In this document: positions 5,045 through 7,574 of the stretch, in pieces
Layout: every line of letters starts with the position of its first letter
Position numbering within the stretch: the stretch's first letter is position 1
NCBI GenBank assembly: GCA_003153655.1
Contig: PMAK01000233.1
Span: 10,938 to 18,511 of the forward strand
Direction of reading: 5' to 3'
DNA from: Phycisphaerales bacterium
GTDB taxonomy: Bacteria > Planctomycetota > Phycisphaerae > Tepidisphaerales > Tepidisphaeraceae
Length of the DNA: 7,574 nucleotides
Position numbers and translations under genes: made by a program
The notes under the pieces: generated by a model
Seen by the model: only the letters and a program-made list of their open reading frames with translations
What the model was told of the DNA's origin: nothing
Databases searched by the model: none

Positions 5045-6982
5045 CTAATGAGTCTCCCCGACAGGGAGCTCGTGGTGCGTCCATCGAACGAACCCCTCGA
5101 TTGCTTCGTACTCCGCCAATCCAAGCTTGTCGTATAGGGCGGCTGTTGCGCGATTACGGTCTTCGGCGCGCTGCCAGAATTCGCGTTCGTCCACTCCCGG
5201 AAACATGGCTTTGTCTTTCTGGGATTGATGCTTGAAGATGGCCAGGCGTTTGCGCAAAAGTTCCTGCGGCGAAAGGGGGACAGCCATTTCGATCTGCTCC
5301 GGCTCCAATTCCTCCCAGGCGCCGCGATAGAGCCAGACTTCGCTGTGCTGGAACCAGGGGCGATCTTTTACCCGCTCGATCGCCGCCAATATCGCGGCCA
5401 GACAGACACGGTGTGTGCCATGGGGATCGGATAGATCGCCGGCGGCGTAGATCTGGTGTGGGCGAATTTTTTCAAGAAGATCTTCAATAATCTTGATATC
5501 CGCTTCGCCGAGCGGTTTTTTGCGAACGGCTCCGGTTTCATAGAACGGCATATTCAGAAAGTGGAGCCGATCCACGCGGATGCCCGCTTCCCTGCCGGCG
5601 GCGATGGCTTCGCTGCGGCGAATGAGGGTCTTGATCTGCTGCATTTCGTGGGCGTCGGGCTGGCCCGGCTTTTTGGTGCTTACGCCGCTCTCGATTCGCT
5701 CGCCGATATTCAGCGCGGCTTTGCTTTCGAGCCTGAACATTTTCATGAGATCGCCGGCAAAGCGTGCGAAACGGATGGCGTCGGCGTCGAAGACCGCGAT
5801 GTTGCCAGATGTCTGGTAAGCGACGTGAACTTCGTGACCTTGATCCGCGAGCCGAATCAGAGTGCCTCCCATGGAGATGACATCATCGTCAGGATGGGGC
5901 GAAAGCACCAGCACGCGTTTGGGAAAAATTGAGTCGCTGGCCCGATCGATGTCGCCGGGACGTTTGCGATCGACGGGTTTTCCGCCGGGCCAACCGGTGA
6001 TGGTCTCGGCGAGGCTTCGGAAAACTTCGATGTTGATGTTGTATGCCGGGCCATGCGCGGCCAGAAGATCCTGCAGGCCGCCTTCGTTGTAATCTTCGTC
6101 GGTCAGCTTGAGAATCGCCTTTTCAGTGCGGCGGGCGAGCCAGATTGCTGCTTTGTTGATCGACTTTGGATTCCAGGAAACCGGGCCGCAGAGCCATGGA
6201 GATTGACGCCGGGTGAGACGCGCGGCGGCGGCTTCGTCGAGAAAGACTTCCGCGTTGGAATGCTCCTGAAGGAATGAAGCCGCGACGGAATCGGTGAGCG
6301 GTCCCTCGACGGCGGCGGCGACGATGGCCGCTTTTCCTTCGCCAAATGCCACCAGAATCAGACGCTTTGCGGCGAGAATGGTGCCGACGCCCATGGTGAT
6401 TGCGCGGGCGGGGACATCCTGCTCGCCGAAGAAATCGGAGGCTGCGTCCAGCCGGGTGACTTTGTCGAGCGCGATCAGGCGCGTGTGGGAATCGCGGCCT
6501 GAGCCTGGTTCGTTGAAACCGATGTGGCCGGTTCGGCCGATGCCCAGGAGTTGCAGGTCAATCCCGCCGGCTTCGAGGATGGATTTTTCGTATTGCTCGC
6601 AGAATGCCGAGACTTTGTCGACGTGCAGTTCTCCGCTGGGAATGTGGATGTTTGCCGAGGGAATATCAATATGGTCGAACAGATGCTCGTGCATGAAGCG
6701 CCAGTAAGACTGGATCGCTTCCTTTTTCATTGTGAAATATTCGTCCAGGTTGAACGTGATGACATTCTTGAACGAGAGCCCCTCCTGCTGATGGCGGCGG
6801 ACCAGTTCGGCGTAAACTGAAACCGGCGTTGATCCCGTGGCAAGTCCCAGGACGCACGGCTTACCTTCGGCGGCGCGGTGGCGGATCAAAGCCGCGATCT
6901 CGGAGGCAACGGTGATGCTGGCCTCTTTCGCATCGGAAAAGATGCGTGTTTTTATATGTTCTTTTCGGCCATGGATTGCCAT
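5045..6982 (-). CDS. nagB: Fused glucosamine-6-phosphate deaminase (NagB) and PIG-L/LmbE-type deacetylase
   Basis: A 645-aa cytoplasmic two-domain enzyme. The NagB domain (about 1-270) should convert glucosamine-6-P to fructose-6-P and ammonia: sugar-phosphate loop 'ATGSTP' (48-53), 'NLDEY' with Asp80 (E. coli Asp72), and 'GIGRTGHIGFNEP' (147-159) with His153 and Glu158 (E. coli His143, Glu148). Thr151 replaces E. coli Asp141. The PIG-L domain (about 355-560) is a zinc-dependent N-deacetylase type: 'HPDDD' at 363-367 and 'HGTH' at 521-524, supplying zinc ligands His363, Asp366 and His524 and candidate catalytic Asp365 and His521. Fusions of this kind and length are known in Bacteroidetes and other phyla, annotated as NagB-like. 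I chose the ATG at 6982 because GGGAGG lies 5 nt upstream; an in-frame GTG at 7006 would start inside the predicted operator. It is first in an operon with the ROK kinase. The deacetylase substrate, perhaps GlcNAc-6-P, is inferred. Confidence 0.95.
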   Translation of the reverse strand: MAIHGRKEHIKTRIFSDAKEASITVASEIAALIRHRAAEGKPCVLGLATGSTPVSVYAELVRRHQQEGLSFKNVITFNLDEYFTMKKEAIQSYWRFMHEHLFDHIDIPSANIHIPSGELHVDKVSAFCEQYEKSILEAGGIDLQLLGIGRTGHIGFNEPGSGRDSHTRLIALDKVTRLDAASDFFGEQDVPARAITMGVGTILAAKRLILVAFGEGKAAIVAAAVEGPLTDSVAASFLQEHSNAEVFLDEAAAARLTRRQSPWLCGPVSWNPKSINKAAIWLARRTEKAILKLTDEDYNEGGLQDLLAAHGPAYNINIEVFRSLAETITGWPGGKPVDRKRPGDIDRASDSIFPKRVLVLSPHPDDDVISMGGTLIRLADQGHEVHVAYQTSGNIAVFDADAIRFARFAGDLMKMFRLESKAALNIGERIESGVSTKKPGQPDAHEMQQIKTLIRRSEAIAAGREAGIRVDRLHFLNMPFYETGAVRKKPLGEADIKIIEDLLEKIRPHQIYAAGDLSDPHGTHRVCLAAILAAIERVKDRPWFQHSEVWLYRGAWEELEPEQIEMAVPLSPQELLRKRLAIFKHQSQKDKAMFPGVDEREFWQRAEDRNRATAALYDKLGLAEYEAIEGFVRWTHHELPVGETH

Positions 6983-6987
6983 GAGAG

Positions 6988-6993
6988 CCTCCC
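6988..6993 (-). promoter_or_regulatory. Ribosome binding site of the NagB-PIG-L gene
   Basis: On the minus strand, GGGAGG is followed by CTCTC and then the ATG at 6982. This strong Shine-Dalgarno box selects the 6982 start over the GTG at 7006. Confidence 0.75.
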
Positions 6994-7006
6994 GGCGAGC
7001 CCGCAC

Positions 7007-7036
7007 ACACTTTTTATATCAATTAGTAAAAAGTGT
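7007..7036. promoter_or_regulatory. Perfect 10-10-10 bp inverted repeat, candidate ROK repressor operator
   Basis: ACACTTTTTA (7007-7016), spacer TATCAATTAG, TAAAAAGTGT (7027-7036). The arms are perfectly complementary. AT-rich dyads with T-runs on the left arm and A-runs on the right are typical of ROK repressor (NagC/Mlc-type) operators. It covers the -35 to -10 region of the divergent nagB operon promoter, where a bound repressor would exclude RNA polymerase. The adjacent divergent ROK regulator is the obvious binding candidate, but this is inference. Confidence 0.65.
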
Positions 7037-7039
7037 CAA
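7011..7039 (-). promoter_or_regulatory. Predicted promoter of the nagB-ROK kinase operon
   Basis: On the minus strand a perfect TTGACA -35 box lies at 7039-7034. Two overlapping -10 candidates follow: TATAAA at 7018-7013 (15-nt spacer) or TAAAAA at 7016-7011 (17-nt spacer). Transcription would start near 7004, giving a leader of roughly 20 nt before the ATG at 6982. The promoter lies almost wholly inside the inverted repeat at 7007-7036. Confidence 0.55.
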
Positions 7040-7051
7040 GATAATTGCGTT

Positions 7052-7074
7052 CAATCTGGTCCGGATTGGCCAAT
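7052..7074. repeat. Two overlapping short dyads in the divergent intergenic region
   Basis: CAATCTGGTCCGGATTG (7052-7068) is an imperfect palindrome, with one mismatched pair either side of its centre. It overlaps ATTGGCCAAT (7065-7074), a perfect 10-bp palindrome. They lie 15-40 bp upstream of the nagB -35 box and could be a second regulator site. Chance is also possible for sequences this short. Confidence 0.3.
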
Positions 7075-7106
7075 TTGAGTGAACTTCCTTCCGGGCCAGT
7101 ATGACC

Positions 7107-7112
7107 TATAAT
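7107..7112 (+). promoter_or_regulatory. Consensus -10 hexamer with weak -35 (possible distal promoter of the ROK regulator)
   Basis: TATAAT is a perfect -10 match, but no good -35 box is seen 16-18 nt upstream (TTCCTT at 7085-7090 is the best). If used, it would give a leader of about 140 nt before the GTG at 7263. Confidence 0.25.
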
Positions 7113-7214
7113 TCCCAGTCAAATAAGGCGCTATATATTTCCTATGTACCTTGGAATCGGCTTGTGTTAAATGCGTGGTAAAAAGCGGCCTGAACGGATA
7201 GAAAGTCGTCTAAA

Positions 7215-7223
7215 TGGTATGAT
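7215..7223 (+). promoter_or_regulatory. Possible extended -10 promoter of the ROK regulator gene
   Basis: TGGTATGAT fits the extended -10 pattern TGnTATnnT, with no clear -35 box. Transcription would start near 7230, giving a leader of about 33 nt before the GTG at 7263. The hexamer lies within the dyad at 7218-7237, which would suit autorepression. Confidence 0.35.
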
Positions 7224-7245
7224 GAGGTTGCATCATATTTGCAAC
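7218..7245. promoter_or_regulatory. Two overlapping perfect dyads upstream of the ROK regulator (possible autoregulatory site)
   Basis: TATGATG/CATCATA (7218-7224 and 7231-7237, 6-nt spacer) overlaps GTTGCA/TGCAAC (7227-7232 and 7240-7245, 7-nt spacer). Both are perfect inverted repeats within 50 bp of the start codon. They could be an operator over the regulator's promoter, or alternative hairpins in its mRNA leader. Confidence 0.4.
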
Positions 7246-7251
7246 AGTGCT

Positions 7252-7257
7252 AAGGAG
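7252..7257 (+). promoter_or_regulatory. Ribosome binding site of the ROK regulator (supports a GTG start)
   Basis: AAGGAG ends 5 nt before the GTG at 7263. No ATG exists in this frame nearby, so this box is the main reason for choosing the GTG start. Confidence 0.7.
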
Positions 7258-7262
7258 CCTTT

Positions 7263-7574
7263 GTGTTAGACGAGCGTGAAAAGGAAATCATCCAAATCCT
7301 GTGGAACCAGGGACGCCTTAGCCGTTGGGAACTTCATGAGCGGTCGGGGCAGACGCCCAATGGGGTTGGCAATGTGGTCAGCAGCCTGCTTGAGCAGGGA
7401 TTGCTGAGGGAATGCCGCGCTGAACCTTCGAGCGGGGGGCGGCCCCGGATTCCTCTTGAGCTTGATCCGCAGCGGCGGCATGTTGTCGGCGTTCTTATTG
7501 CCCAGCGCGCGGTCGAAGTCTGCCGGCTGAATCTCAATGGCAACCTGATCGGCAAGGAAATTCGCCGCGAGGTG
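7263..7574 (+). CDS. ROK-family transcriptional repressor (NagC/Mlc/XylR type), 3'-partial
   Basis: The first 104 codons of a gene that runs off the right edge without a stop. Residues about 8-70 form a winged helix-turn-helix of the ROK repressor type: 'ILWNQGRLSRWELHERSG' (helix 1 and 2), 'VGNVVSSLLEQGLLRE' (recognition helix and wing entry), then 'SGGRPRIPLELDP', with the GRPR wing motif at 59-62 that is characteristic of these regulators. From about residue 72 ('HVVGVLIAQRAVEVCRLNL') the sugar-kinase-like effector domain begins. The start is a GTG preceded by AAGGAG. It is divergent from the nagB-ROK kinase operon, with a perfect AT-rich dyad over that operon's promoter, so it probably represses the operon and responds to an amino sugar or its phosphate. 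The effector cannot be read from the visible part. Confidence 0.9.
   Translation, partial: MLDEREKEIIQILWNQGRLSRWELHERSGQTPNGVGNVVSSLLEQGLLRECRAEPSSGGRPRIPLELDPQRRHVVGVLIAQRAVEVCRLNLNGNLIGKEIRREV

Noticed and set aside
5456..5932. A 158-codon open frame on the + strand inside the NagB-PIG-L gene
   Set aside because: It is antisense to a clearly conserved enzyme domain, shows no recognisable motif and has no ribosome binding site of note. It is a shadow frame of a GC-rich gene, as are the + frames at 6294-6707 and 6524-6820.
6980..7006. GTG at 7006 as start of the NagB-PIG-L gene (653 aa)
   Set aside because: The ATG at 6982 has GGGAGG 5 nt upstream, and the GTG would fall at the predicted transcription start and edge of the operator dyad.
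1..7574. CRISPR array, phage genes, toxin-antitoxin or defence system
   Set aside because: I looked for evenly spaced direct repeats, phage structural motifs and small paired ORFs on both strands and saw none.

Overview
The window looks like a chromosomal segment of a moderately GC-rich bacterium, most likely a planctomycete-type organism (Planctomycetota, perhaps Phycisphaerae). This placement is an inference. It rests on the large exported proteins of unknown function, a sigma-factor-like helix-turn-helix protein of a type I associate with planctomycetes, and a fused NagB/PIG-L deaminase. No ribosomal or other phylogenetic marker is present.

Left third (1-3185, + strand): two adjacent paralogous genes. 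The first is cut by the left edge of the window. The second is complete, about 650 aa, with a clean Sec signal peptide. Both are built from degenerate modules of roughly 170-190 aa arranged A-B-A; only B-A is visible in the first. Each module opens with a Gly-Ala-Met/Val motif, carries a 'dG(I/V/L)W' motif, and ends with an 'I..GKY.T' helix. Their function is unknown; an NTF2/SnoaL-like fold is a guess.

Middle (3186-4143): a small accessory patch. It holds a minus-strand remnant resembling the C-terminus of an IS66-type transposase, a strong non-coding hairpin, a minus-strand HTH protein whose C-terminal two thirds look like a conserved planctomycete family but whose N-terminus looks atypical, and then an intact tRNA-Val(GAC) gene with its own promoter.

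Right half (4160-7574): an amino-sugar catabolic locus. On the minus strand lie a NagB (glucosamine-6-phosphate deaminase)-PIG-L (LmbE-type deacetylase) fusion and, 15 nt downstream, a ROK-family sugar kinase. A ROK-family repressor with an N-terminal winged HTH is transcribed divergently and runs off the right edge. The inferred scheme is that the kinase phosphorylates GlcNAc, the PIG-L half deacetylates GlcNAc-6-P (no nagA is visible), and the NagB half converts GlcN-6-P to fructose-6-P and ammonia. The divergent intergenic region holds a perfect 10-10-10 bp inverted repeat laid over a TTGACA-type promoter of the catabolic operon, which is a good candidate operator for the ROK repressor. Further dyads overlap a possible extended -10 promoter just upstream of the repressor gene.
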